Shown: one piece after another, positions 50,136 through 59,802 of the stretch
Numbering within the stretch: position 1 is the stretch's first letter
How the letters are laid out: every line of letters begins with the position of its first letter
Assembly: GCA_943788245.1 (NCBI GenBank)
Contig: CALSPN010000022.1
Coordinates: 62,001 to 126,000 of the forward strand
Source of the DNA: an uncultured Verrucomicrobiae bacterium
Lineage (GTDB): Bacteria > Verrucomicrobiota > Verrucomicrobiia > Limisphaerales > AAA164-E04
DNA: 64,000 nucleotides
Direction of reading: 5' to 3'
Program-made: the position numbers and the translations under genes
The notes under the pieces: generated by a model
The model's database searches: none
What the model was told of the DNA's origin: nothing
Seen by the model: the letters and a program-made list of their open reading frames with translations, nothing else

Positions 50136-51368
50136 ATGTTTGAGAGCATCACGAGTTTTTTTCAATTAACCGGTTTCAGCCTGATCACTTGGCAAATGTT
50201 TGTGATGTGGTTCGTTGTGCTCGTCCTGTTTTATTTTGCCATCTACAAAAAGTTTGAACCTTTATTGCTGATTCCTATTGCCTTTGGTGCTCTTGTAGCG
50301 AACCTTCCGACACGAGGTATGATCACCTTTCAAGCCCAGCAGGATGGATCTTTTGAGTCAGGAGCAATTCGTGTGGAAGCCTCGGTTGAAGAAGCTGAAC
50401 CAGGTGCGCAAGGAGTGAATGTTTATGAGATTCACAAAATGGAAGGCGGGCTTTTTGATTTCATCTCCCAAGGCATCAAACTGGAAATCTTTCCTCCATT
50501 GATTTTTCTTGGGGTAGGTGCACTCACTGATTTTGGCCCTTTGATTGCCAATCCGAGGATGCTCTTGCTCGGAGCTGCGGCACAGATGGGAGTATTTTTT
50601 ACGTTTCTTGGGGCGTCATTCTTGGGTTTCAGCAAGCTTCAATCAGCATCGATTGGTATCATTGGTGGTGCCGATGGTCCTACGGCAATCTTTACCAGCA
50701 ATAAACTGGCCCCGGAATTGCTCGGCCCCATCGCAGTGGCTGCCTACAGCTACATGGCCTTAGTGCCACTCATACAACCACCCATCATGCGATTGCTGAC
50801 TTCAGCCAGGGAACGCAGGATACGCATGCAATCTCTCCGGAAAGTGAGTAGGATTGAAAAGCTGGCGTTTTCTCTCGTCGTTACCATTGTATGCGTGCTG
50901 CTTGTGCCTGACGCTTCGCCGTTGATTGTGATGCTCATGCTGGGCAATTTTCTGCGCGAAAGCGGGGTCACTGATCGCTTGTTGAAGTCTGCACAGAATG
51001 AAATCATCAACGTCGTCACGATTTTCCTTGGGGTCAGTGTGGGGATCACTATGCGAGGGGAACGTTTCCTTCAACTGGAAACCATCAAGATCATTGTGCT
51101 GGGCGTGATTGCCTTTTCCATCTCGACCGCGGGAGGTATCCTGATGGCAAAAGCCATGAACATGTTTTCCCGTAAAAATCCAATCAATCCGCTGATTGGT
51201 TCAGCTGGCGTTTCGGCTGTTCCCATGGCCGCTCGTGTTTCCCATCAGGAGGGGCAAAAAGCCGATCCCGGAAATTACCTTCTGATGCATGCGATGGGCC
51301 CAAATGTGGCGGGTGTGATCGGGTCGGCAGTTGTGGCTGGTTACTTTATTTCCACATTGGCACGTTAG
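50136..51368 (+). CDS. Na+-transporting decarboxylase beta subunit (OadB/MmdB/GcdB)
   Basis: A membrane subunit of about 410 residues that decarboxylates carboxybiotin and pumps Na+ out. It has about ten hydrophobic segments. Diagnostic motifs: GVGALTDFGPLIANPR, GIIGGADGPTAIF with the conserved Asp, the AYSYMALVPLIQPPIM stretch, and near the C-terminus GSAGVSAVPMAARVS and GPNVAGVIGSAV. An extra segment of about 45 residues (FQAQQDGSFESGAI region) after the first helices is periplasmic or a loop insertion. The start at 50136 was chosen because the upstream extension lacks similarity. Confidence 0.93.
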   Translation: MFESITSFFQLTGFSLITWQMFVMWFVVLVLFYFAIYKKFEPLLLIPIAFGALVANLPTRGMITFQAQQDGSFESGAIRVEASVEEAEPGAQGVNVYEIHKMEGGLFDFISQGIKLEIFPPLIFLGVGALTDFGPLIANPRMLLLGAAAQMGVFFTFLGASFLGFSKLQSASIGIIGGADGPTAIFTSNKLAPELLGPIAVAAYSYMALVPLIQPPIMRLLTSARERRIRMQSLRKVSRIEKLAFSLVVTIVCVLLVPDASPLIVMLMLGNFLRESGVTDRLLKSAQNEIINVVTIFLGVSVGITMRGERFLQLETIKIIVLGVIAFSISTAGGILMAKAMNMFSRKNPINPLIGSAGVSAVPMAARVSHQEGQKADPGNYLLMHAMGPNVAGVIGSAVVAGYFISTLAR

Positions 51369-51425
51369 TGTGCAAGCCTGCCCCGTGTTTGATTTTAGAT
51401 CAAGAACCTGACGACGCCTTTGCAA

Positions 51426-51707
51426 TCAGTCTTTGCTTTCCCTGACTCGCTCCTTTTTTTCTTCACGTTCTGATTCCAGGGCTTTTCGCTCAGTTGCCAT
51501 TTGAGATTTAAGTGACTCCAGCGCTTCGATATCGCCGGATTGAAGAGCTTTTTCTATTTCCCCGTTCAGGAAGATCTCCTTTTCAGCTATCTTGGCGGCA
51601 TATTTAGAGTCCAATTCACCGAGTTTACCCTTTTGCTCCTCAGTAATTTGAGCAATTGGGTTGTCTTTGTTCAACCGCTCCATTGCCAATTCGTATGCTG
51701 ATTTCAT
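51426..51707 (-). CDS. Small charged coiled-coil protein
   Basis: 93 residues, highly charged and helical throughout, rich in Glu/Lys. It has no signal or membrane segment. Regular spacing of hydrophobic residues suggests a coiled coil. No family is recognised. It lies downstream of xylA on the same strand, separated by the xylA terminator. Confidence 0.55.
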   Translation of the reverse strand: MKSAYELAMERLNKDNPIAQITEEQKGKLGELDSKYAAKIAEKEIFLNGEIEKALQSGDIEALESLKSQMATERKALESEREEKKERVRESKD

Positions 51708-51814
51708 GTGGGCATTTCGCAGGCAAATTCGGTCGAACTCAAGCTTAATATAATCGACTGCTTGATTGAGCAGGATCTGTAGGCTTCATGCCCTGCTTTT
51801 TGCTCCTATGATAG

Positions 51815-51846
51815 AAAAAGCCGTCCAGGTAGACCCTGAACGGCTT
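51815..51846 (-). terminator. Intrinsic terminator after xylA
   Basis: AAGCCGT at 51818-51824 pairs with ACGGCTT at 51840-51846, extended by a CAGG/CCTG inner stem; on the minus strand it is followed by TTTTTC. It lies 33 bases beyond the xylA stop. Confidence 0.85.
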
Positions 51847-51878
51847 GTTTAATAAATTAAAGGATCTCAGCTTTGAGC

Positions 51879-53204
51879 TTAAATGAACTCGTTGATCAAG
51901 TTCTCAAGAAACTCCTGTCGACCGCTTTCATTCTTGGTGATGCGGCTTTTCTTCAGAATGTATTTCTCCAAATCCTTGAAGCTGGATTTGCCAGCTTCAA
52001 TTTTTTGGCCAATTCCTTCATCCCAGGAGCTGTATCGGTTTTTGATGAATGCATCCAGACGTCCGTCAGCACGGATGGCTGCTGCAATTTTCAATCCGCG
52101 TGCAAATGCGTCCATTCCACCAATGTGTGCGTGGAAAAGATCTACGGGTTCGAAGCTTTCCCTGCGAACCTTGGCGTCAAAGTTGACACCGCCAGTGGTC
52201 AAACCTCCGTTGTTCAGGATGGAGAGCATGCATTGTGTGGTCAGGTAGATATCGGTCGGGAATTGATCGGTATCCCATCCCAGCATCACGTCCCCTGTAT
52301 TGGCGTCAATACTTCCCAAAGCACCCGATGCGGATGCTACTTCCAGTTCATGCTGCATCGTGTGGCCGGCAAGGGTAGCATGATTGGTTTCGAGGTTGAG
52401 TTTGAAATGATCAGTCAAATCATACTGCCGCAGGAAGTTCAGACATGCAGCGGCATCTGAATCATATTGGTGCTTTGTAGGCTCTTTAGGCTTGGGCTCG
52501 ATATAGAATTGCCCCTTGAAACCAATCTTTTTCTTGTGATCTACCGCCATGTGTAAGAAAGCGGCTAGATGATCCATTTCTCTTTTCAGATTTGTATTCC
52601 AAAGTGTTGAGTAACCTTCTCGGCCTCCCCAGAAAGTATACCCTTCACCACCAAGAGATTTAGTGACTTCAATGGCTTTCTTAACCTGAGCACCGGCATA
52701 GGCAAATACGTCGGCATTGCAGCTTGTGGCCGCTCCGTGCATGTAACGGGGATGCGCAAAAAGGCAGGCAGTGCCCCAGAGTAATTTAATACCAGTGCGC
52801 TTTTGCTCCTCGGCAAGAACCTTGGCTACAGCGTCCAGGTTTTTGTTGCTTGATGAAAGTGACTTCCCCTCAGGCGCCACATCGCGATCATGAAAGGCGT
52901 AATAGGGAGCGCCCAGTTTTCCCATGAATTCGAATGCGACTCGTGCCCGGTTTTGAGCGTTTTTCACCGAATCCGTTCCGTCGTCCCAGGGGCGCAACGC
53001 TGTTCCGGCTCCAAATGGATCGGAAAGAGGGTTTCTGAAGGTATGCCAGTAAACCACCGAAAACCGCAGGTGGTCCTTCATGGACTTACCGTCAATTATC
53101 TCATTTTCGTCATAATGTTTGAAAGCGAGTGGATTCTTTGAATCCGGGCCTTCAAAACCGATCTTTTTTATTTTAGGAAAAGCTTCCTTGGCTTTCTTTG
53201 GCAT
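51879..53204 (-). CDS. xylA: Xylose isomerase (class II)
   Basis: 441 residues, the length of group II enzymes. Converts D-xylose to D-xylulose (also glucose to fructose) with two divalent metals. Catalytic residues are in the [10 protein letters not shown] motif (His and Asp) and in [16 protein letters not shown] and [17 protein letters not shown] (metal ligands). There is no adjacent xylulokinase or transporter, so it is monocistronic, with its own terminator. This supports growth on xylose-containing polysaccharides (inference). Confidence 0.96.
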   Translation of the reverse strand: MPKKAKEAFPKIKKIGFEGPDSKNPLAFKHYDENEIIDGKSMKDHLRFSVVYWHTFRNPLSDPFGAGTALRPWDDGTDSVKNAQNRARVAFEFMGKLGAPYYAFHDRDVAPEGKSLSSSNKNLDAVAKVLAEEQKRTGIKLLWGTACLFAHPRYMHGAATSCNADVFAYAGAQVKKAIEVTKSLGGEGYTFWGGREGYSTLWNTNLKREMDHLAAFLHMAVDHKKKIGFKGQFYIEPKPKEPTKHQYDSDAAACLNFLRQYDLTDHFKLNLETNHATLAGHTMQHELEVASASGALGSIDANTGDVMLGWDTDQFPTDIYLTTQCMLSILNNGGLTTGGVNFDAKVRRESFEPVDLFHAHIGGMDAFARGLKIAAAIRADGRLDAFIKNRYSSWDEGIGQKIEAGKSSFKDLEKYILKKSRITKNESGRQEFLENLINEFI

Positions 53205-53438
53205 ACGATCTTAAGGTTTATCAATGAGTTACAACTTCGCAGAGCCCTGAGATGAGCGATTGCGAATCGCCGGATTAATTACTATATTGACGATTTGTCA
53301 AGAATTTACTCGTTTAAACCCGGCTTCTTTGGGTAGAAAAAGTATCAATAGTTGGGGCTGACCCCTAATTGGTTGCACGTTTCTCTTGCCAAATGGGTGG
53401 CTCTTAATAGAGTATCCGGCTCATTTGTGACGATTTTG

Positions 53439-53789
53439 ATGACTTTGATTGACAACATAACGTGGGTGCTGGCGGCCCAAACTGCGACTGGAACAGGGCA
53501 GCAAGGACAGCAGGGGCCTGTCTGGGTCCAATTCGTGCCTTTTGTATTTCTGTTCCTCATCATGTATGTGATTTTAATACGGCCTCAGCAAAAAAAAGCA
53601 CGTGAGCATGACGCGCTCCTGAAGCAGTTGAAAATAGGGGATCGAGTGAGCACCAATGGAGGAATCATTGGCGTGATAGTCGGTCTGAAAGATAACAAAG
53701 TCTCCATTCGTTCCGCTGACACCAAGCTGGAAATGCTCAAAGGTGCCATCACAGAGGTTTTAAAAGATAAATCTTCCTCAGAATCCTAA
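53439..53789 (+). CDS. yajC: Preprotein translocase subunit YajC
   Basis: About 116 residues with an N-terminal membrane helix (FVPFVFLFLIMYVILIRP) and the YajC motif RPQQKKAREHDALLKQLKIGDRV, followed by STNGGIIGVIVGLKDNKV. It is an accessory subunit of SecDF. The start at 53439 gives a normal length; the frame extends upstream to 53352. secDF follows after 20 bases. Confidence 0.93.
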   Translation: MTLIDNITWVLAAQTATGTGQQGQQGPVWVQFVPFVFLFLIMYVILIRPQQKKAREHDALLKQLKIGDRVSTNGGIIGVIVGLKDNKVSIRSADTKLEMLKGAITEVLKDKSSSES

Positions 53790-53809
53790 GACGTAACTCA
53801 AAATACTCA

Positions 53810-56338
53810 ATGAAACCCGGATATTATTGGAAATGGTTGTTGGTCATATTTTTGGCAGCCTGGGCAATCTCTGAAATCACTCCTCCCTGGAGCGCTTCAC
53901 TGATTGATCAATTCGAGCAGGATGCTTCTGTCAGTACTGACGAATCAAAGACACTGCTCACTACAGTGGTGTCCGAGGCCAGAAAGAAAGAGGAAGCTTC
54001 CCCTGGTCGAACTTATGCCAACATGTTCGATGCTATTGGCACGAACGATGTTCGCGCGCTTTTCCCGGAAATCAAAATTGCCGAAGATGAAGAACAGCCA
54101 GTCAAGGTGGTTCTCAATGACCTCCAGCAGCGCGCCTCAGGGCAGGTTCGTCTGGGCTTGGATCTTCAGGGTGGTGTCTCATTCACTGTGGCCATGGAGA
54201 CCAATGTGTTGAGCGCTGATCAGGATCAACAGGTGGTGCTTGAGCAGAGCATCGAGGTGCTTCGCAAGCGCGTCGATCAATTTGGTGTTGCTGAGCCGAT
54301 CCTTCAGACGCGGGGTGAAAATCAGATCCAGATTGACATGCCTGGTTTGTCTGAGCTGGACTATCAATCGGTGCGCGAAATCCTGACCCGTCCTGCGTAT
54401 CTCGAATTTCGAATGGTTCACGAACGCAGTCAGGAGTTGATAGATCGTGGATTTCCTGTTCCGGGTTATGAAATACTCACCGAACGCCGCAGCAGTGAGA
54501 CCGCTGGTGGGCCTGACTCCTTGATCCCATACCTGGTCAAAATCAAACCAGAGCAGGGATTGACTGGAACGCACATCAGTTCGGCGGGTGTCTATCCTGA
54601 TCCATTAACTGGTAAACCCGAAATTGATTTTGTCCTTACTTCGGAGGGAGCTGTCCTTTTTGCAGATGTCACTCGTCAGAATACAGGTCGGCAGATGGCC
54701 ATTGTGCTTGATGGTGAATTAAAATCTGCTCCAAGGATCAATGGTCCCATCGAACAGGGACGCGGGCAAATTACGGGTGACTACGACATGCGGGAAGCCT
54801 TTGAGTTGGCCAATGTCCTTGAAAATCCACTTGAAGCTCCTGTGCGGATTGTTGAAGAAAATTCCACCGGTCCTACTCTAGGGCGTGATTCGATTGAAAA
54901 GGGGGTCCGAGCGTCGCTCTACGGTTTGATCGCCGTTGCTATTTTCATGGCGCTTTATTATTGGTGGGCTGGCTTGATTGCCAATTTCGCCCTCCTCCTG
55001 AACATCATTCTCCTTTTGGGCGTGCTTTGTATGATTGATGCCACGCTGACCTTGCCTGGTATCGCAGGTATTGTCCTGACTGTGGGGATGGCAGTCGATG
55101 CGAATGTGTTGATTTTTGAACGTATCCGTGAGGAATTATCGCTGAAGAAATCTATCAAGGGAGCCATTGAATCAGGGTATGGCAAGGCTTTCAGCACCAT
55201 TTTTGACGCGAACGTGACAACGCTGATTGCCTCCATTATCCTGATCAACATGGGTAAAGGCCCAGTGAAGGGTTTTGGTGTCACGCTGACGATTGGTATC
55301 GTGGCAAGTATGTTCACCGCATTGTTTGTGACTCGTCTCGTCTTTGAGGCATTCCTTGTCAAAGGGAACATGAAGAACGTTAAAATGCGGAAACTGCCTT
55401 TCCTGCACAACAACAATTTCGATTTCATGCGCCATTGGAAGGTCATGTTCGGTATATCCTGGCTGATCATTGCGTTAGGCTGTGGTGGCGGCATGATGTA
55501 TCGGGGTGGTGATGTTTTTGGTGTGGACTTCTCAGGCGGTGACAGCATGTCATACAGTTTTGAAGAAAAGGTGCCTGTTGATGATGTTCGAACCTCCGTT
55601 GCTGGACTCGATATTGGCGAAGTAAAAATCACCTACCAGAGTGATATTGCAGATGGCGATGAAACCCTGGAATTGACAACGGCTTTTGATCAAGGTGAAA
55701 AGGTTACTGCTTTACTGAAGGAACAATTTTCCAGTGCAGGATTCACATTGGAATCCACCAGTCGTGTTGGTGGCTCCATCGGTAACGAAATTAAAAAGTC
55801 TGCGATTATTTCGCTGACGCTGGCCTTGTTTGGTATTCTGTTCTACGTGGCTCTGAGATATGAATTCTCATTTGCTATTGGTGCCGTCCTTGCCGTTCTT
55901 CACGATATCCTGATGACTTTGGGGCTCTTCTTTGTGAGTGGTCGAGAATTGAATGCACCAATGGTTGCAGCCATCCTGACCATCATTGGTTTCTCGATCA
56001 ATGATACCATCGTTATCTTCGACCGTATCCGTGAAGACTTGAAATTGGGTGTCAAAGGTTCATTCAAGGATGTCATGAACAAGGCAATCAACGAAACCTT
56101 GAGTCGAACGATCATTACTTCAGGCACGACGCTATTCGCAGCTTTATCACTCTTCATTTTTGGTGGAACAGTGATCAATGACTTCGCGTTTACTTTCGTA
56201 GTGGGTATCATTACCGGGACTTACTCGAGTATCTATATTGCTGCATCCATCGTGCTGTGGTACACCAAGGGCCAGAAGCCCAAGCTGATGACGTCGGATG
56301 TCAATGAAGATATAACGGTTCATACGGCGGAGGCATAA
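53810..56338 (+). CDS. secDF: Protein translocase SecDF fusion
   Basis: An 842-residue fusion of SecD and SecF, which use the proton or Na+ motive force to complete export through SecYEG. SecD part: LGLDLQGGVSFTVAME, the P1 domain, and VLTVGMAVDANVLIFERIREEL. SecF part: VDFSGGDSMSYSF, then ILTIIGFSINDTIVIFDRIRED. Twelve membrane helices are expected. In this group a single SecDF is normal. It is in the yajC-secDF-terC-exoD-recJ-psd run on the plus strand. No frameshift. Confidence 0.96.
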   Translation: MKPGYYWKWLLVIFLAAWAISEITPPWSASLIDQFEQDASVSTDESKTLLTTVVSEARKKEEASPGRTYANMFDAIGTNDVRALFPEIKIAEDEEQPVKVVLNDLQQRASGQVRLGLDLQGGVSFTVAMETNVLSADQDQQVVLEQSIEVLRKRVDQFGVAEPILQTRGENQIQIDMPGLSELDYQSVREILTRPAYLEFRMVHERSQELIDRGFPVPGYEILTERRSSETAGGPDSLIPYLVKIKPEQGLTGTHISSAGVYPDPLTGKPEIDFVLTSEGAVLFADVTRQNTGRQMAIVLDGELKSAPRINGPIEQGRGQITGDYDMREAFELANVLENPLEAPVRIVEENSTGPTLGRDSIEKGVRASLYGLIAVAIFMALYYWWAGLIANFALLLNIILLLGVLCMIDATLTLPGIAGIVLTVGMAVDANVLIFERIREELSLKKSIKGAIESGYGKAFSTIFDANVTTLIASIILINMGKGPVKGFGVTLTIGIVASMFTALFVTRLVFEAFLVKGNMKNVKMRKLPFLHNNNFDFMRHWKVMFGISWLIIALGCGGGMMYRGGDVFGVDFSGGDSMSYSFEEKVPVDDVRTSVAGLDIGEVKITYQSDIADGDETLELTTAFDQGEKVTALLKEQFSSAGFTLESTSRVGGSIGNEIKKSAIISLTLALFGILFYVALRYEFSFAIGAVLAVLHDILMTLGLFFVSGRELNAPMVAAILTIIGFSINDTIVIFDRIREDLKLGVKGSFKDVMNKAINETLSRTIITSGTTLFAALSLFIFGGTVINDFAFTFVVGIITGTYSSIYIAASIVLWYTKGQKPKLMTSDVNEDITVHTAEA

Positions 56339-56351
56339 GCAACCGTAGGTA

Positions 56352-57305
56352 ATGCTTGCAGTAGAGCTTATTCAGCCTTGGCATTGGGCGGGTTTTATCA
56401 TTGGCGTCTGCTTTTTTCTTGCCCTTGATCTAGGGTTGCTTCACCGGGAAGCGAGAGAGATCCGCATGCGGGAGGCTGTCGCTTGGACCGCATGCTGGTT
56501 CATTCTGGCGATGATGTTTGCGGTGGGGCTTCTCCGTTGGCAAAATCAGGAAGCCGCAGGGGAATTTGTCACAGGCTACATCGTCGAACTGGCGCTCTCG
56601 ATGGACAATGTCTTCGTCATCGCGATGATATTCTCTTACTTCGGCGTGCCGAGGCGCCTTCAGCACAGGGTGCTGTTCTGGGGGATTCTGGGAGCCATGG
56701 TCATGAGAGGTGTCATGATCTGGTTGGGTGTCGAATTGGTCGAGCGATTCAATTGGATACTGTACATTCTAGGCGCCTTCCTTATATTTACCGGTATCAA
56801 AATGTCCGTTGGTGGCGAGGAGGAGGTGCATCCTGAGCGAAACCCTTTTATAAAACTTACCCGAAGGTTTTTTCCAGTCACCAACTTCTACGATGGACAG
56901 CAATTCACGACGCGTAAACCAGGGTATTTTGCTCTTACCCCGCTAGCTCTGGTATTGATGATGGTTGAGACAACCGATTTGATTTTCGCCGTTGATTCCA
57001 TCCCTGCAATATTCGGGGTCACCCAGAAACCATTTATTATTTTCACCTCAAATGTGTTCGCGATACTAGGACTGAGATCTCTTTATTTTCTCCTTGCTGG
57101 TGCCATGTCTTATTTCACCTACCTTAAATTCGGGCTTTCCTTGGTCCTGATATTTATTGGATTGAAAATGCTGGTCGTTGTCTTCGGCTATCACATTGAT
57201 ACGCTTCTTTCTCTCATCATTGTTGCCGGTATCATTTTTACATCGGTAATGAGCTCGCTGGTGCTCAGTCAGCTTCGAGATGGAAAAGACTCCTCCAAGG
57301 AATAA
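56352..57305 (+). CDS. TerC/Alx-family membrane protein
   Basis: 317 residues, about nine hydrophobic helices, with the family features ELALSMDNVFVIAMIFSYFGVP (Asp in a metal-binding helix), FTGIKM and VETTDLIFAVDSIPAIFGVTQKPFIIFTSN, given here as two overlapping motif parts. Alx-type proteins export Mn2+ or take part in metal or tellurite tolerance, and may help load metals into secreted proteins. No riboswitch fits in the 13-base gap after secDF. Confidence 0.92.
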   Translation: MLAVELIQPWHWAGFIIGVCFFLALDLGLLHREAREIRMREAVAWTACWFILAMMFAVGLLRWQNQEAAGEFVTGYIVELALSMDNVFVIAMIFSYFGVPRRLQHRVLFWGILGAMVMRGVMIWLGVELVERFNWILYILGAFLIFTGIKMSVGGEEEVHPERNPFIKLTRRFFPVTNFYDGQQFTTRKPGYFALTPLALVLMMVETTDLIFAVDSIPAIFGVTQKPFIIFTSNVFAILGLRSLYFLLAGAMSYFTYLKFGLSLVLIFIGLKMLVVVFGYHIDTLLSLIIVAGIIFTSVMSSLVLSQLRDGKDSSKE

Positions 57306-57359
57306 GAAGCCAGATTTTGGAAGACAACGCGGCGGTAGCGTGGAATAATGCGATTGTAG

Positions 57360-58004
57360 ATGAATTCTGTCCCTCTATCGAAAACCATTAAGGCCCTGTT
57401 GAATGACCTGCCCGAGGGCCAAAAGATCACTGTCAATTGGATGATTTCCAACACCGGCGGTCGTGGAATTTATCTGGTCTTTATTTGGCTTTCACTACCT
57501 TTTGTCGTGCCAGTCTCCCTTCCAGGCTTCAGCGTGATTGTAGGGTTGGTGTTTTTATGTCTTTGCTGGTCCATGTTGCTCGGTGATGTCGGGCGTTTGC
57601 ATCGGGTTATTGGAGACCGTCCTTTGCCATTAAATCGTGAATCCCGATTCTACCGGGCCAGCATGCGATTTCTTGTTTGGTTGGAGCGTTGGATAAGGCC
57701 TCGAAAGACCGAGTGGATTCATTGGCGATTGGTTTCCACTCTGAATACCTTGCTGCTGGCTTTTCTGGCCTTCCTGCTTGTGTGCCCAGTTCCAGGGGTG
57801 ATACCCTTCACCAATTCCCTCCCAACCTATTCCATTATTGCTATTGCTGCTGGGATGATGGAAGAGGATGGGGTGTGCATGTCTTTTGGATATATTTTGT
57901 TTTTAGCAACATGCGTTTATTTTCTTTTGATCGCAGGAAGCATTATTGCGTTGTTGAATCGATATTATGAAGATATCCTTCTTTGGCTGCAGCTTTTTAT
58001 ATGA
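57360..58004 (+). CDS. ExoD-family membrane protein
   Basis: 214 residues with about five hydrophobic segments and the conserved ExoD N-terminal KTIKALLNDLPEGQKITV, followed by the RGIYLVFIWLSLPFVVPVSLPG stretch in two parts. ExoD affects exopolysaccharide synthesis and alkaline adaptation in rhizobia; the mechanism is unknown. It overlaps recJ by 4 bases (ATGA). Confidence 0.88.
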   Translation: MNSVPLSKTIKALLNDLPEGQKITVNWMISNTGGRGIYLVFIWLSLPFVVPVSLPGFSVIVGLVFLCLCWSMLLGDVGRLHRVIGDRPLPLNRESRFYRASMRFLVWLERWIRPRKTEWIHWRLVSTLNTLLLAFLAFLLVCPVPGVIPFTNSLPTYSIIAIAAGMMEEDGVCMSFGYILFLATCVYFLLIAGSIIALLNRYYEDILLWLQLFI

Positions 58005-59713
58005 ATTACCGGTGGTCCATAGCTCCAATACAGGATCTACAGGTCAAACGCCTTTCTGAGGAGTTTGATCTTTCCCCGCTATTGGCCCAGTGTCTGTTGA
58101 ATCGGGGGCATGATGATTTTGAAAATGTGGATCAATTCCTGCGTCCGAAACTCAAGAATCTTTCTGACCCTTTCACCCTTCCCAACATCGAGCGCGCTGT
58201 CGAGCGGCTCTTAGCTGCGCGTGAATCAGGCGAGAAGGTTGTGGTCTTTGGTGATTATGATGTCGATGGAGTGACATCAACTGCATTGATCATTGAGGTG
58301 CTCAGGGAATTGGGTTGGAAAATTGATTATTATTTGCCTCACCGCTTGGAGGAAGGTTATGGCCTTAGTCAGGACGGAGTCGAAAACTGCCTCAAGAAAG
58401 TTAAGCCTGACTTAATTCTTGCTGTCGATTGCGGCTCGACTGCGGTGGACACGATCCGCTGGTTAAAAGACCGTGGCATGGATGTGATTGTGTTGGATCA
58501 TCATCAAGTTACAGATCCCGAACCAGAGGCTTATGCCTTGGTGAATCCACAGCTAAAAGGAGGCCCTTTATGTGAATTATGCAGCGTTGGACTGGCCTTC
58601 AAACTAGCTCATGCAGTCATCAAGGCCTGCCGGGAATTAAATCAACCTCCTTCCGTGCACGACTATGACATGCGTCCTCTGCTAGATTTGGTTGCTCTGG
58701 GCACGGTGGCAGACCTGGTGCCGTTGAAAGGGGAGAACCGAGTGATGGTGACTGCCGGGCTCAAACGACTGAATCAGACACGAAGAGCTGGTTTACTTGC
58801 CTTGATGGAGATAGCACAGGTGCGCGACGAGGTGGGTGTTTTTGAAATCAGTTTTCAACTGAGTCCACGCATCAATGCAGCAGGCCGCCTTGTGAATGCA
58901 GATACGGCATTACGGCTCATGCTCAGCGATAATCTTGAGGAAGCACGTCAATTGGCTCAGGAACTCGACACCTATAACAAGGAGCGTCAAATGATTGAGA
59001 AAGGGATCGCCGACCAGGCAATTGGCGCGATTCGATCTCAATTTGATCCAGAGCGCGATTATGTGATTGTGCAGGGTGAAATGTATTGGCATATCGGTGT
59101 GGTAGGCATTGTGGCCTCCCGGGTCCTTCGGGAATTTTATCGGCCAACGATCATTCTGGGCGGTGAAGGCACGGAATGGCGCGGATCTGGACGAAGCGTC
59201 AGCGGGTTTGATCTCGCGGAAGCACTGAGAACTTGTGATGATTTATTGGTCCGCCATGGCGGTCATGCCATGGCTGCAGGTATGTCGATCGATCCCAAAA
59301 ACCTTGAAGAGTTTCGGAAAAGGATCAATGCCTACGCTGAAAAGCAGATAAGCAAGGAATGTCTCAAGCCTATCATACACCTTGATGCGGATGTGCCTCT
59401 CGCTGAGCTATCCCTTGAACGAATGGAAGAGCTGGCTCGTTTGAATCCGTTTGGTGCTGGAAATTGCGCACTGCAATTTGCAAGTCGCAGAGTCTCACTG
59501 CAAAGCCAGCCCCATCGCATGGGCAGAGATCAGCAGCACGTCAAGTTTTGGGTTTCCGACGGTCGATCCAGCTTTGAAGTGTTGTGGTGGAATTGTGGTA
59601 AGTCAAAACTACCCTCAGGATCTTTCGATATTGCGTACGCCCCACAAATCAATGACTACAATGGAAGACGCTCGGTTCAATTGAAGTTGCTTGACTGGCG
59701 ACCTGCAACTTGA
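58001..59713 (+). CDS. recJ: Single-stranded-DNA exonuclease RecJ
   Basis: About 570 residues. A 5'-3' single-strand exonuclease for recombination and repair. The DHH domain has VVFGDYDVDGVTST (residues 82-95), LILAVDCGST and IVLDHHQVTDP (catalytic DHH), and the DHHA1 domain has RHGGHAMAAGMSI. The C-terminal OB fold is also present. The start MNYRWSIAP at 58001 overlaps exoD; a start 18 bases upstream is open but lies inside it. Confidence 0.95.
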   Translation: MNYRWSIAPIQDLQVKRLSEEFDLSPLLAQCLLNRGHDDFENVDQFLRPKLKNLSDPFTLPNIERAVERLLAARESGEKVVVFGDYDVDGVTSTALIIEVLRELGWKIDYYLPHRLEEGYGLSQDGVENCLKKVKPDLILAVDCGSTAVDTIRWLKDRGMDVIVLDHHQVTDPEPEAYALVNPQLKGGPLCELCSVGLAFKLAHAVIKACRELNQPPSVHDYDMRPLLDLVALGTVADLVPLKGENRVMVTAGLKRLNQTRRAGLLALMEIAQVRDEVGVFEISFQLSPRINAAGRLVNADTALRLMLSDNLEEARQLAQELDTYNKERQMIEKGIADQAIGAIRSQFDPERDYVIVQGEMYWHIGVVGIVASRVLREFYRPTIILGGEGTEWRGSGRSVSGFDLAEALRTCDDLLVRHGGHAMAAGMSIDPKNLEEFRKRINAYAEKQISKECLKPIIHLDADVPLAELSLERMEELARLNPFGAGNCALQFASRRVSLQSQPHRMGRDQQHVKFWVSDGRSSFEVLWWNCGKSKLPSGSFDIAYAPQINDYNGRRSVQLKLLDWRPAT

Positions 59714-59802
59714 GTTTGCAGGTTTCGAATGACGGAATTTTTTGATGAAGTTCGTCAATTTCTTGCTCGAAAATATCATACTTCCTGAATTGAATACGTC
59801 GC

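Noticed and set aside
56339-56351. Manganese riboswitch (yybP-ykoY) before the terC gene
   Set aside because: Only 13 bases separate it from secDF, so there is no room; the gene is expressed from the upstream operon.
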